NCBI RefSeq assembly: GCF_927798215.1
Contig: NZ_CAKMMW010000003.1
Location: 496,001-560,000 of the forward strand
Direction of reading: 5' to 3'
DNA: 64,000 nucleotides
DNA from: Paenibacillus_E allorhizoplanae
GTDB taxonomy: Bacteria > Bacillota > Bacilli > Paenibacillales > NBRC-103111
Within the stretch, counting starts at the first letter, position 1. Every line of letters begins with the position of its first letter. The position numbers were made by a program, and so were the translations under genes. Positions 52,082 through 61,322 of this stretch are shown here, piece by piece. The notes below the pieces were generated by a model. That model saw only the letters and a list, made by a program, of their open reading frames with translations. It had not been told where the DNA came from and searched no databases.

Positions 52082-53425
52082 TTATGACTTACAAATGATT
52101 TTGCCAGGATTGAGAAGCCCCTTCGGATCATTCTCCCGCTTCTTGCGTTCCATACTGCCCACTTCGCCACGACCACCTTGGTCGAGCACCCAGGTATGTG
52201 GATCAAATATTTTGACACCAATAGATTCGAAAAATTCGATGATTTCATATAAGCGTTCTTCCGTTGTAAACCTTACAACAGGGAGGGCTGTAGGCGTCAC
52301 CGCTCCGCCACTGCGCACCCATTCGACATGCAGATAGACTTCGTCGCTGTACTTCGATTTGATTTGCTTTATTTGTTCTAAGTAGCTATCCACTTTAAAG
52401 CCTGCTTGCAGATACGTCATCGATGCGTCTGTCTTCATCGCCCACAAAGTCGTGTGGTTCCATGTAAAGTCAGATACACCTATGGTTTTACGGTAGTTTT
52501 TGGCCTCGATCACATGACCGACATGACCGCCAAATCGCTTCGCAAGCATCTCTACTAACCGCAGTGTTTCTTCAGCAAACTCCAACATAACAGCAGCCAT
52601 TTCTGGCATAATTACTTTGCTAAAGGGTACAAAATAGGAAGGAATCGGCCATTCCATCGGTGCAATGAGACGTTTGGGAATCGCTTCTTCACGAGCGAGT
52701 GCCTCACCAAACTGCATCGCCTGCTCAAAAGTAGGGAATTGGGCTATGCCTTGTGTCCATTCAGTACGCGGTGAAAGTGGAATGGTGACCTCGGTCAAAA
52801 TACCGGTAGTCCCGTAATTGTGGATATAGTTAAACAATTCAGGACCTGTAACAACGAGGCGCTGGGGTGTTTCTTCCATCGTATAGATCACAGCCTCATG
52901 GACGTTGCCATCCCACAGATTGCCATGCATGATCGAACCGATACCGCCAGAGCCACCGCTCACAAAGCCTCCAACCGTCGCCTTCACATACGTACTAGGG
53001 TATATGCGAATTTCTTGCCCCACTTCACGTGCCTTTTTATCAATAACACCTAGACGAACTCCGCATTGCAGGCGCGCATAGCCAAGTCCAATCTCCAGGA
53101 TTTCATCCATGCGGCTTAGATCCAGAACGATCCCTTTCTGTAAGGGAACGGCCTGACCGTAATTGCCAGTCCCAGCACCGCGTACCGTCACAGGAATGCC
53201 ATGGCGATATCCAAAAGCCAAAGCCTTAGCCACTTCGTCTTCATTACGGGGCAGCACGACGACATCGGCCGATGCTATTCCCTCCAGCCTACGATTAAGT
53301 ACAGGAGAGTACCAGTAATAATCCTTAGAAAGCTTATCTCTTGTTGCTTGATCGATGGATACGATTTCTTTCCCTAGCTGCTCTTCGATCTGATGAACCC
53401 AGGTAACTTCCGCTTCTGTGGACAT
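52082..53425 (-). CDS. FAD-binding oxidase/dehydrogenase (GlcD-like)
   Basis: 447 residues of the FAD_binding_4 family. The FAD pyrophosphate region is VRGAGTGNYGQAVPLQKG and GGFVSGGSGGIGSIMHG; the C-terminal substrate cap (~240-440) is divergent from glycolate or lactate enzymes. Probably oxidises a cluster intermediate. Lies between the importer ATPase and permease genes. Confidence 0.9.
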   Translation of the reverse strand: MSTEAEVTWVHQIEEQLGKEIVSIDQATRDKLSKDYYWYSPVLNRRLEGIASADVVVLPRNEDEVAKALAFGYRHGIPVTVRGAGTGNYGQAVPLQKGIVLDLSRMDEILEIGLGYARLQCGVRLGVIDKKAREVGQEIRIYPSTYVKATVGGFVSGGSGGIGSIMHGNLWDGNVHEAVIYTMEETPQRLVVTGPELFNYIHNYGTTGILTEVTIPLSPRTEWTQGIAQFPTFEQAMQFGEALAREEAIPKRLIAPMEWPIPSYFVPFSKVIMPEMAAVMLEFAEETLRLVEMLAKRFGGHVGHVIEAKNYRKTIGVSDFTWNHTTLWAMKTDASMTYLQAGFKVDSYLEQIKQIKSKYSDEVYLHVEWVRSGGAVTPTALPVVRFTTEERLYEIIEFFESIGVKIFDPHTWVLDQGGRGEVGSMERKKRENDPKGLLNPGKIICKS

Positions 53426-53445
53426 GCTGTCTTCACCCTCTCGTC

Positions 53446-54258
53446 TTAATGGTCCAGAGCGTCATTCACAATGCGCACTAAATCACTAAATTGCGTTGTT
53501 GTTCGGTAAGATTCATCTCTTGGAAAAGGAACAGGTATATCAATACGTGCTGAGATTTTACCTGGTCGAGGTGTCATCACAACGACACTTGTTGATAAGA
53601 AAACCGATTCGAACACATTATGTGTCACGAATAACACGGTCATCGATTTATCCTGCTGCCAAATATTGAGCAGCTCCATTTGCAAGGTTTGACGCGTAAT
53701 TTCGTCCAACGCACCAAACGGTTCATCCATCAGCAGCAGCTTCGGTCTCGAAATTAGCGCACGCGCGATGGATACGCGCATTTTCATACCACCAGAAAGC
53801 TGCCTAGGCAGCACTTTCATGTAATCCTTCAATCCAACAAGTTCAAGCACTCGCTCCGCTTCTTGTTGTTGGGTCTTCTTATCCACTCCGCGCAATTCCA
53901 GCGGAAGCTTCACATTCGCTTCAACCGTCGACCAGGGTAAGAGCGTATGATCTTGAAACACAAAAGCGATGTCACTTTGCTTGCGTGCTTCCTTCGGAGT
54001 CGTTCCAAAGACATCCAACGAGCCTTTACTTGGTTTGGATAAGCCTGTAATGATTTTGAATATCGTCGATTTCCCGCAACCCGATGGACCTACAAAGCAT
54101 AAGAATTCACCTTCTTGAATGGTCAGGTTGACATCCTGCAAGGCAATCGTTCCATTCGGGTAGGTCTTGGAGAGATTCGTCATACTCACGAAAGTAGAAC
54201 CTGCGGTTTGGGGGCTAGCTGTATCCATTAGAGAAGAATGTTTCGACATATTTGTCAT
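53446..54258 (-). CDS. NMT1/SsuB-type ABC ATPase
   Basis: 270 residues with Walker A GPSGCGKST, signature LSGGMKMR, Walker B LLLMDEPFGALDE and the H-loop THNVFE. SsuB/TauB/ThiZ class, which powers uptake of small sulfonates, taurine or pyrimidines. 23 bases upstream of the FAD oxidase gene. Confidence 0.93.
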   Translation of the reverse strand: MTNMSKHSSLMDTASPQTAGSTFVSMTNLSKTYPNGTIALQDVNLTIQEGEFLCFVGPSGCGKSTIFKIITGLSKPSKGSLDVFGTTPKEARKQSDIAFVFQDHTLLPWSTVEANVKLPLELRGVDKKTQQQEAERVLELVGLKDYMKVLPRQLSGGMKMRVSIARALISRPKLLLMDEPFGALDEITRQTLQMELLNIWQQDKSMTVLFVTHNVFESVFLSTSVVVMTPRPGKISARIDIPVPFPRDESYRTTTQFSDLVRIVNDALDH

Positions 54259-54287
54259 CTCCTATACGTGTTAGTGGCTTACCAGAT

Positions 54288-55100
54288 CTACTTGCTGATT
54301 TTGAGCGTTTGCATATCGAAGGCTTGGAATGCGAGCAGCGCCTCTGCGATATAAGTCCCATACTTTTCCGTCATTGCCCTACCCTTGGCCATTGTTGCTG
54401 CCGTGGCATCTCCGGATACGCCGGTATGAGAGAGATCATCCATCACCCAAGCGAAGGCGCGATTCCGAAGTGCCACATAACGAGATTCGGGGTAATTCGG
54501 ATACTCCGTTGGCGCTACATCCATGTTCACCCAATGCGGCATTGCCGCCATGACGATGGATGTCTCCATATCTCCTGCATGAATGCCCGCTTGTTTCTCT
54601 AGCGGTGTTATCCATTCATCAGCGCCGCCAAGCCCACCAGGATCTAAGCGAAACACAGCTAAACCCGTTTCGATCCGAATTTCTCTGCCCATCATGTTCA
54701 ACAGATCGGTATTCCCACCATGCGAGTTAACGAGAACGAGCTTCTGAAATCCGCTTTGCCGCAGGCTTTTCGCAATATCCATCACAACAGCCATTAACGT
54801 TGTTGCCGATAAGGTGATGGTTCCTGCATGACCTAAATGTTCTGTGCTCTTCCCATAGGGGATGGCTGGCAGCAGCCATATATTCGCGTCATCAGGAAGC
54901 TGCTCGAAAGCTTCAGTCAACAGCACTTCCGAGATTAACGTGTCGGTAAACACCGGCATATGCGGACCATGCTGCTCAACAGCTCCGACTGGAAGCACGA
55001 TTAATGCATTTTCTTTGGGAATCTCAGCCACCTGAAGTTTACTAAGGCTCGGGAAGAAGCAACGATCCCAAGCTTTCCCTTGATAGCGATTAAATGTCAT
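54288..55100 (-). CDS. Creatininase family amidohydrolase
   Basis: About 270 residues. Metal ligands are in VGAVEQHGPHMPVFTDT, VNSHGGNTD and HAGDMETSIVM, all intact. The family opens cyclic amides (creatinine) or removes formyl groups in flavin and related pathways. ATG 55100 is eight bases after AGGAGG; a GTG at 55109 is too close to the site. It starts a second sub-unit after an internal terminator. Confidence 0.92.
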   Translation of the reverse strand: MTFNRYQGKAWDRCFFPSLSKLQVAEIPKENALIVLPVGAVEQHGPHMPVFTDTLISEVLLTEAFEQLPDDANIWLLPAIPYGKSTEHLGHAGTITLSATTLMAVVMDIAKSLRQSGFQKLVLVNSHGGNTDLLNMMGREIRIETGLAVFRLDPGGLGGADEWITPLEKQAGIHAGDMETSIVMAAMPHWVNMDVAPTEYPNYPESRYVALRNRAFAWVMDDLSHTGVSGDATAATMAKGRAMTEKYGTYIAEALLAFQAFDMQTLKISK

Positions 55101-55140
55101 GCTGAGCACCTCCTGTAAGATAGATCATCTATTTGCGAAA

Positions 55141-55173
55141 AAAGAACCAAACTCTTCAAAGAGGGGTTCTTTC
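55141..55173 (-). terminator. Internal terminator within heterocycle cluster
   Basis: Minus strand AAAGAACCCCTCT-TTGA-AGAG-GGTTCTTTTTT lies between the flavoprotein and creatininase genes; partial readthrough would link the halves. Confidence 0.75.
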
Positions 55174-55201
55174 TACTTGCCAATTTTAAATGGTGCACGC
55201 C

Positions 55202-55924
55202 TTATGCTTTCTTGGTTTGAAACTGCTTGATAGCAGCCGCAATGTCTGCTACTCGCTCACCTAATCGCGCTGCCATCAGCAGCTCTCTAGGATCTGGCGA
55301 AAGTGAACTATCCGGCCCAGCTAAAGTGGAAGCCCCATAAGGCGAGCAGCCAATCGCATCTGACGTTAAGTACTCCGGATTCTCCGAATATGGCAATCCC
55401 ACGAAAATCATCCCAAAATGAAATAAGGGGACCATCGCGGTTAATATGGCTGCTTCATGTCCTGTATGGATGGACGCTGTACTATTAAATATGCCGGTCG
55501 GCTTGCCCTCAAGGGCACCCTCGATGCAAAGCTCTCCAGCCATCTCAAGGAACAATTTCACTTGCGCGGGCATTGAGCCGTAATATGTGGGGAAGCCCCA
55601 AAGGATCCCATCAGCCCAACGCAGATCATCATTTGTCGCGATTGGGATTTCTTTTTGCAGCGCGAGTGTAGCTTCATACTTCTGATAACGATCCGTAAGA
55701 CGAAATTGCTTAGCTAACGTAGTGGAGCTAGATGTCTTCTCCTGCAGCGCAGGGCGTCTATCTTTATCAGATGTAATCACACGATTCACATCGGCAGCCA
55801 TTTCGGGTATACGCACAATTCTTACAGGATGCGCGCCTGATTGGCTTGCACCATCTGCAACGGCTTGCGCCATCTGATACACGTGACCAAAGGCACTGTA
55901 ATAAATGACCAACAGATTAGCCAT
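55202..55924 (-). CDS. WrbA-like flavodoxin-fold NAD(P)H oxidoreductase
   Basis: 240 residues. The FMN-phosphate loop region is YYSAFGHVYQMAQAV, with WGFPTYYGSMPAQVKLFLE and SPYGASTLAG as in WrbA/NQO proteins. In this cluster it may deliver electrons to the Rieske oxygenase or handle a quinone-like product. Nine bases after the amidohydrolase gene. Confidence 0.88.
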   Translation of the reverse strand: MANLLVIYYSAFGHVYQMAQAVADGASQSGAHPVRIVRIPEMAADVNRVITSDKDRRPALQEKTSSSTTLAKQFRLTDRYQKYEATLALQKEIPIATNDDLRWADGILWGFPTYYGSMPAQVKLFLEMAGELCIEGALEGKPTGIFNSTASIHTGHEAAILTAMVPLFHFGMIFVGLPYSENPEYLTSDAIGCSPYGASTLAGPDSSLSPDPRELLMAARLGERVADIAAAIKQFQTKKA

Positions 55925-55933
55925 CTTGACGGT

Positions 55934-57313
55934 TCACCCTTTCGCGAATTCGGGCTTTTGGAACGATACAGCTTCACTTGCCTTTTGCCATAACTGAGCT
56001 AAGGCATTGTTGTTCCACGCAGCTTTCGTGCCAGGGGATCTGACAAAGCGTCCTTGGCTGTACACCCATCTGCGTTCAGGGAGCATGGTAAAGATTTCTT
56101 CGGTTGAGCTGCCATCTACGATGACGAAATTGGCTGGATAACCTCCTGTAATCCCAGAGGCAGAAAGTCCAAGAACCTTTGCGGGAGCCTCTGTGATCAT
56201 TCGCAGCAATGTGCGAAGATCTGCGGGTCTGCCCATATGAGCAGCATAGGAAGAGATCAGTGCTATTTGAAGTAAATCCCCTCGCCCGAAAGGGTGAAAT
56301 GGATCATGAATATTGTCCGATGCAACTGCAATTGGGATGCCTCGCTCATGAATTTGCTTTAAGCGAGTGACGCCCCTTCTCACAGGGAATGAATCCTGTC
56401 TGCCTTGCAAATAGAGATTAACGGCAGGCAAGGAAACTGCCTTTAGTTTGGCCTCTGCCATCTTGTCGATGATGCCGCCTGCATCCTTATCAGTCATCGA
56501 GGCTAATGCACACAAGTGATCAACGGTCACTCTGCCCTCATAGCCTTTTTCTTTCGTGCACTCTGCTACATATTCAACAGTTCGCATCTGCGGATTATCA
56601 GTTTCATCACAGTGTAGATCAATCGGAACATCGTATTTCTCTGCCATTTTGAAAATAAAATCAATGTCATCCTTCGGTGTTACCGATAAATGCGGTGCAC
56701 CACCGATACCATCCACCCCCATCCGTAAGGCTTCCTCAATGGCTTCATTATCCAGAGACATGAAATTGTACGGACACATCGGGAAAAGCTGCAAAGTCAT
56801 GTATGGCGCTAAGGCCTCTCTGGCTTCCAGTGCGGCTTCAATGGTACGTAAAGCGATGTCCCGTGAATATCGAAGATTGAAATCCAGATGCGTGCGAATG
56901 TGTGTAGTTCCAAAAGACAGTGCCTGCAGCGCCGATCGCATCATTCTGGCTTTAATCTCGTCTTTCGAGAACGTAGGCGATGCCGATGAGTAGTTGCGAA
57001 CTGCCTCTTCCAGCGTACCGCTGATATTCTCCACGGTGGTTAAGGAAAACGCTTTGTCGAGATGCATATGCGAATCCACAAAGCTTGAAAGCAAGATTTT
57101 ACCTTCAAGATCAAGTGTTGTAATGTTGGACATTTCTACATGTTGATCAGGATTCCATGACTCGAGCGAGGTTGAAATGGGAGCAGCGGCATCTGCTTCT
57201 TGTATGCGAATATGCGTCCAATGACCATCGCGAATCGAGAGACGATATAATTCCCCCTCATTTAATAATGGCAATCTGACGTTACATAGATCGATGTTGT
57301 TGTTAGAAGCCAA
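55934..57313 (-). CDS. Cytosine deaminase-like amidohydrolase (gene 4 of cluster)
   Basis: About 459 residues. Metal motifs VDSHMHLDKAF, DLHCDETDNP and VDHLCALASM are present; ASDNIHDPFHPFGRGDLLQ holds the late Asp. The start is probably TTG 57313, eight bases after GGGAGG, rather than the overlapping GTG 57322. Related to the 49886 product, so the cluster may hydrolyse two successive C-N bonds. Confidence 0.9.
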   Translation of the reverse strand: MASNNNIDLCNVRLPLLNEGELYRLSIRDGHWTHIRIQEADAAAPISTSLESWNPDQHVEMSNITTLDLEGKILLSSFVDSHMHLDKAFSLTTVENISGTLEEAVRNYSSASPTFSKDEIKARMMRSALQALSFGTTHIRTHLDFNLRYSRDIALRTIEAALEAREALAPYMTLQLFPMCPYNFMSLDNEAIEEALRMGVDGIGGAPHLSVTPKDDIDFIFKMAEKYDVPIDLHCDETDNPQMRTVEYVAECTKEKGYEGRVTVDHLCALASMTDKDAGGIIDKMAEAKLKAVSLPAVNLYLQGRQDSFPVRRGVTRLKQIHERGIPIAVASDNIHDPFHPFGRGDLLQIALISSYAAHMGRPADLRTLLRMITEAPAKVLGLSASGITGGYPANFVIVDGSSTEEIFTMLPERRWVYSQGRFVRSPGTKAAWNNNALAQLWQKASEAVSFQKPEFAKG

Positions 57314-57337
57314 TGCCGCCACCTCCCGAAGTTTTGT

Positions 57338-58420
57338 TTATTTTTTAGGCAAGAATTGTGTCGTAAACACTTTATCAATATTCTCAGCAGTCTTCAGTAC
57401 GCCTACTTCAACTAATTGCTTCTGCACTTCTTCCCATCTCTCTTTAGTCATAATGCCTGTGCCTTTAGTCGCTGCATCGCCACCGAATACAAAGTCCATT
57501 TCCTTCGCTGCGCTGTATTTCATCATGTCGAGGCCCATGTCTGGGTTCTTCGTTTGTATGCTTGGATTGATCTCATCGGAATGATCTTTGTAGTAATCCC
57601 AACCCTTTACCGTCGCTTCAACGAAGGCTTTGACCTGATCCGGATGCTCTGCGATCATCTTCTCTGTCGTGAAGTACACGCCAGCGTAAATTTTATAACC
57701 AGAATCGGCAACGAGCAGCGTACCGTATTCAACCTTCTGTTGATCCATCGTGAATGGCTCAGAGGTCACATAGCCTTGCGTTAGCGCCGTTTTGTCACTC
57801 ACAAAGTTCACTAATTGACCTGTATATTTCATTTCTTGTGCGTTTGTTAACTTGTATTTATTTTTGATAAATTGCCAGAAGCTCGCCGTGGATGCTACAT
57901 ACACTTTATGACTATTTAAATCTCCGAAGTCTTTCACACCGGCATCTTTATGATAAAACAGGGCTTGTGGACTCTTTTGCATAGAGGTTGCAATCGCCAC
58001 TACTGGTATTCCTTCTTGTCTGGCTACCAAAATATCATCACCGTTCGCCATCCCGAATTGGGCTTTACCAGATGCTACAATCTGTGTCGAGGATACAGAA
58101 GGACCACCAGGCATCAATGTCATATCAAAACCTGCATCCTTGTAATAGCCTTTCGACAAAGCAGCAAAATTCCCACCATGCTCAGGCTCCGCGAACCAGT
58201 TCAAGACCACCGTTGCTGGAACAATCGGTTTGGCGGCTGGTGCCGCTGATGCTGCAGGAGAAGCCGCCGCCACCGTTGGTGCTGCTGTTGGCGCAGACGA
58301 GGAAACAGGAGTACTGGAACTTCCACATGCGGCTAACAAACTAGAAATCATCACTAAACTAAGGGATACAGCTGCTGGGCGTTTCGTTGCAAGTGCAAGA
58401 GTACGTTGAAATCGTTTCAT
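57338..58420 (-). CDS. NMT1-type ABC importer binding lipoprotein
   Basis: About 360 residues. Lipobox LLAAC, an Ala/Ser/Pro linker (~25-65) and an NMT1/THI5-like domain (LNWFAEPEHGGNFAALSKGYYKDAGFD). Relatives bind pyrimidine precursors, taurine, nitrate or riboflavin. ATG 58420 follows GGAGGGG; the open frame to 58495 has no ribosome site. The 211 bases before it may hold its own promoter (weak TTGGAA and TACTTT, 16-base spacer). Confidence 0.93.
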   Translation of the reverse strand: MKRFQRTLALATKRPAAVSLSLVMISSLLAACGSSSTPVSSSAPTAAPTVAAASPAASAAPAAKPIVPATVVLNWFAEPEHGGNFAALSKGYYKDAGFDMTLMPGGPSVSSTQIVASGKAQFGMANGDDILVARQEGIPVVAIATSMQKSPQALFYHKDAGVKDFGDLNSHKVYVASTASFWQFIKNKYKLTNAQEMKYTGQLVNFVSDKTALTQGYVTSEPFTMDQQKVEYGTLLVADSGYKIYAGVYFTTEKMIAEHPDQVKAFVEATVKGWDYYKDHSDEINPSIQTKNPDMGLDMMKYSAAKEMDFVFGGDAATKGTGIMTKERWEEVQKQLVEVGVLKTAENIDKVFTTQFLPKK

Positions 58421-58631
58421 GGTTAACTTCCCCTCCATATTTGGTTTTCTATGTCTACAAATCTTGTTTAACCTTGAGTCAAATATACGTTTCACGGCTT
58501 GTCTGCGTCAACGAATAGACTGATGTTTTGTATTTTTACACAATAAAAGTACGCCTTTTCATTACTTTTCCAACTGTATGATTATTGTAAAGTGAATAAT
58601 ACCACTTAAAACCGAACATTATGTCTTAGAG

Positions 58632-59627
58632 CTAAACTGTCCCAACCACCACGCCTAATTCTTTCAGCCAACGACGATACGCAATTGAGAAACGATCCAC
58701 CTTATGATTCAACTCGACTTGCAGATCTAGAGGCAGCAGCTCAGGTTTCTGCGTCTCAATGACCCTAGCATCCTGCTCAAACACGATGTCTTGGAATTTA
58801 ATGAAGTTCGCGTCATCAACGTCATACGCATAGTTACGTGAAACCATCATGAAGACGACACATTCTTCCGCAGCTACAGGAAGTACGGTGAGCATAATCC
58901 ATAACGTTTGACCATTGCTTGGATCCGCCTTCGATAGCCTAGCAGACAAGGGCCGATACACTTCCTTCATATAGACATACGTAGTACCCTCACTTTTATC
59001 CGAACCCGAATGCGCAACAGGCTGGAAAATCGGAATATTTTCGATATAGATGCGATCCTCTTCTTTCACAACCTGGAAATCAGGAAGCTCGGCATAGTCT
59101 GGGTGACCCAGTAAATCCTGATGGACGAACATTAAGTGAGCGAAGTCTGTGAAATTTTCAATGACACGCGTCCCTGCTGCTGCAACCTTATAGGGTCCGC
59201 ACGGAAGTGGGTGGTACTCTGGATTCGCAAACTCTTCAAAATGCGGGATTGGGGCTGCAGGTTCACCAATACATACCCAGATGAAGCCATATTTCTCTTC
59301 ACAAGCGTACGTCACGGCTTTCGCGCGAAGCGGAATTTTCTCGCCTTTGGGTTGTGCAGGAATACAAACACACTGTCCCGAGGAGTCGTACTGCCAGCCA
59401 TGATACGGACAAACCAGCACATCATCCTTGACCCACCCTTTGGATAACATGGCTCCACGATGGACACAGAGATCTTGCATGGCGTGAACGCCCCGGCTAG
59501 AGCGATAAAGGGCTACTCTTTCTCCTAAAATGATGACACCTACCGGTTGATCTTTCAGCTCAGATGCAAGGTACACCGCATGCCAATCATGTTCAAGAAC
59601 GGGATCATGTAGACGTTGTAATGCCAT
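58632..59627 (-). CDS. Rieske non-heme iron oxygenase, alpha-type subunit
   Basis: About 331 residues. Rieske [2Fe-2S] ligands are in LCVHRGAM and CPYHGW (C-x-H, 16 to 17 residues, C-x2-H). The mononuclear iron triad starts in DFAHLMFVH. Length and layout fit single-component-type oxygenases such as vanillate or N-demethylase types. It probably oxidises or demethylates a ring substrate. ATG 59627 is nine bases after GGAGG. No dedicated ferredoxin reductase is adjacent. Confidence 0.93.
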   Translation of the reverse strand: MALQRLHDPVLEHDWHAVYLASELKDQPVGVIILGERVALYRSSRGVHAMQDLCVHRGAMLSKGWVKDDVLVCPYHGWQYDSSGQCVCIPAQPKGEKIPLRAKAVTYACEEKYGFIWVCIGEPAAPIPHFEEFANPEYHPLPCGPYKVAAAGTRVIENFTDFAHLMFVHQDLLGHPDYAELPDFQVVKEEDRIYIENIPIFQPVAHSGSDKSEGTTYVYMKEVYRPLSARLSKADPSNGQTLWIMLTVLPVAAEECVVFMMVSRNYAYDVDDANFIKFQDIVFEQDARVIETQKPELLPLDLQVELNHKVDRFSIAYRRWLKELGVVVGTV

Positions 59628-59652
59628 AGAATTCATCCTCCTCTAATTGGAC

Positions 59653-61038
59653 CTACATTTGATTCGCAAAAATAGGATACTGCCCCGCTAACTTGCTTCT
59701 AAGTACGTCAACTCTGGCTTGTGCTCTTCTCAAAATCTCCTGCTCATCAATCCATGTGCTCTTCCCGTGCTCCACAACGACTTGCCCGCCTACCATCACC
59801 AAATCGACGTCATTGCCGTTCGCATTATAGACAAGAGCTGAAGAAGCGCGATGCACGGGACTTATATGGGCTTTCATCATATCAACGGTCACTAGATCTG
59901 CTTTCTTCCCTGGTTCGAGGCTGCCTAAATCCTGGCTTCGGCCAACAGCCTTTGCCCCATTCACTGTGGCCATACGCAGTACATCCATCGGAGGCAGCAA
60001 TGTGGCATCCAACTCATTCACCTTGTGCAAGCAAGCAGTAAATTTCAGCACTTCGAGGTTATCTTGGCAGTTGTTGCTGCCAGGACCATCTGTTCCTAGC
60101 GCAACATTGATGCCCATCCGCAGCATCTCAGGTACCCGTGCAACGCCGGAAGCTAGGTACATATTGGAAACGGGACAATGGATGACGGATGCTTGCTTTT
60201 CTTTGATGAGGTCGAGCTCTCCGTCATCCAGCCAAACACCGTGGACAATCTGTGTCTGATCGCTGAGTAAGCCTACTTCATTTAGAAGCTCCAAATTTCT
60301 AAGACCGTATCGCGCCATCGTTGTGTCGATTTGTTCACTCGTTTCTGCGACATGTACATGAGAAATGAGCTTACGATCTCGACTGAACACGGCTGCTTGT
60401 TCGAGATATTCTCGGGAACAACCATATAAATTGAGTGGTCCAAGCGCTATTCGAATGCGGCCATTTCCTGCACCTTCCCACTGATCAAGCAATTGATCTG
60501 TGGCGTTGAAAATCTGCTCACCTGTCTCTCGCAAGCGAACCTCTCCTGCTAGGTCGGATCCTCCTCGTGCCAAATGTCCACGAATCCCCGAATCAATCAT
60601 TGCTCTTAACACACTGGCATCATTCTCTGGGTACGTGTGGATGTAGTGATGATCCATCATATAGGTAGCGCCTGATTTCAAATTCTCTATACACCCGATC
60701 AATGCGGCTAAATAGAAATCCTCCGGCTCCATCGCGAGACTCATCGGCCAAATGATCTCTTTCAGCCACTGGGCTAAGGGGGAGTGATCAGATACGCCTC
60801 GCATAAATGTTTGAAACAGATGCGTGTGGCCATTCACGATGCCGGGGATAATTACTTTCCCCTCTGCGTTATAACGGTAGGAGGACTCTGTGAGAAGATG
60901 ATCTAAACTGCCATCTGATTTCCATTCGCCAACTTCACAGATGACATCATGTTCCATGTACACATAGCCTGGTTTGAACATTTGGTTCGTGGCATTCATT
61001 GTCAGGACGGTTCCGTTGTAGATGAGTTTTTTGGTCAT
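59653..61038 (-). CDS. ATZ/TRZ-type amidohydrolase (8-oxoguanine deaminase-like)
   Basis: 461 residues. Zinc motifs NGHTHLFQTFMRG, HVHVAETSEQ, VHGVWLDD and LGTDGPGSNNCQDN fit the ATZ/TRZ/SAH-deaminase subgroup, which includes 8-oxoguanine deaminase, hydroxyatrazine hydrolase (AtzB) and guanine deaminase. It deaminates or dealkylates a purine- or triazine-like ring; the substrate is not readable. First gene of the cluster, divergent from the Lrp regulator. Confidence 0.92.
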   Translation of the reverse strand: MTKKLIYNGTVLTMNATNQMFKPGYVYMEHDVICEVGEWKSDGSLDHLLTESSYRYNAEGKVIIPGIVNGHTHLFQTFMRGVSDHSPLAQWLKEIIWPMSLAMEPEDFYLAALIGCIENLKSGATYMMDHHYIHTYPENDASVLRAMIDSGIRGHLARGGSDLAGEVRLRETGEQIFNATDQLLDQWEGAGNGRIRIALGPLNLYGCSREYLEQAAVFSRDRKLISHVHVAETSEQIDTTMARYGLRNLELLNEVGLLSDQTQIVHGVWLDDGELDLIKEKQASVIHCPVSNMYLASGVARVPEMLRMGINVALGTDGPGSNNCQDNLEVLKFTACLHKVNELDATLLPPMDVLRMATVNGAKAVGRSQDLGSLEPGKKADLVTVDMMKAHISPVHRASSALVYNANGNDVDLVMVGGQVVVEHGKSTWIDEQEILRRAQARVDVLRSKLAGQYPIFANQM

Positions 61039-61070
61039 GCGGCACCTCCTCGTTTTATGTTTTATGTGTT

Positions 61071-61124
61071 ATGTTATCTAACATTTAACTCATATTGGTT
61101 TATATATGTTATATTAATTAACAT
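61071..61124. promoter_or_regulatory. Two ATGTTA/TAACAT dyads between cluster and Lrp gene
   Basis: ATGTTATCTAACAT (61071-61084) and ATGTTATATTAATTAACAT (61106-61124) are inverted repeats about 37 bases apart centre to centre, in an AT-rich divergent region. They resemble Lrp/AsnC-type operators. A further TTAACAT occurs at ~61219. Confidence 0.6.
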
Positions 61125-61322
61125 GATTATATGTACACTTTCGAAAATCGTCAACACCATGTGTAAATGTGTATCATAAGAATTGTTTCGTTTATTTATT
61201 GATAGTGTGATTTTCGCTTAACATTTGTTGTATTTTCAATGCTTTTTAAGGCATATTTTGAAGTTAGCAAGGAATACTGTGCAATTGTATATATTTTTAG
61301 ATTATGAATAGGAGTGATGATT

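Noticed and set aside
49886..61038. Atrazine atz-type pathway
   Set aside because: Amidohydrolase subfamilies overlap with AtzB and AtzC, but the Rieske oxygenase, creatininase, FAD oxidase and importer are not part of that pathway, and subfamily resemblance does not fix the substrate.
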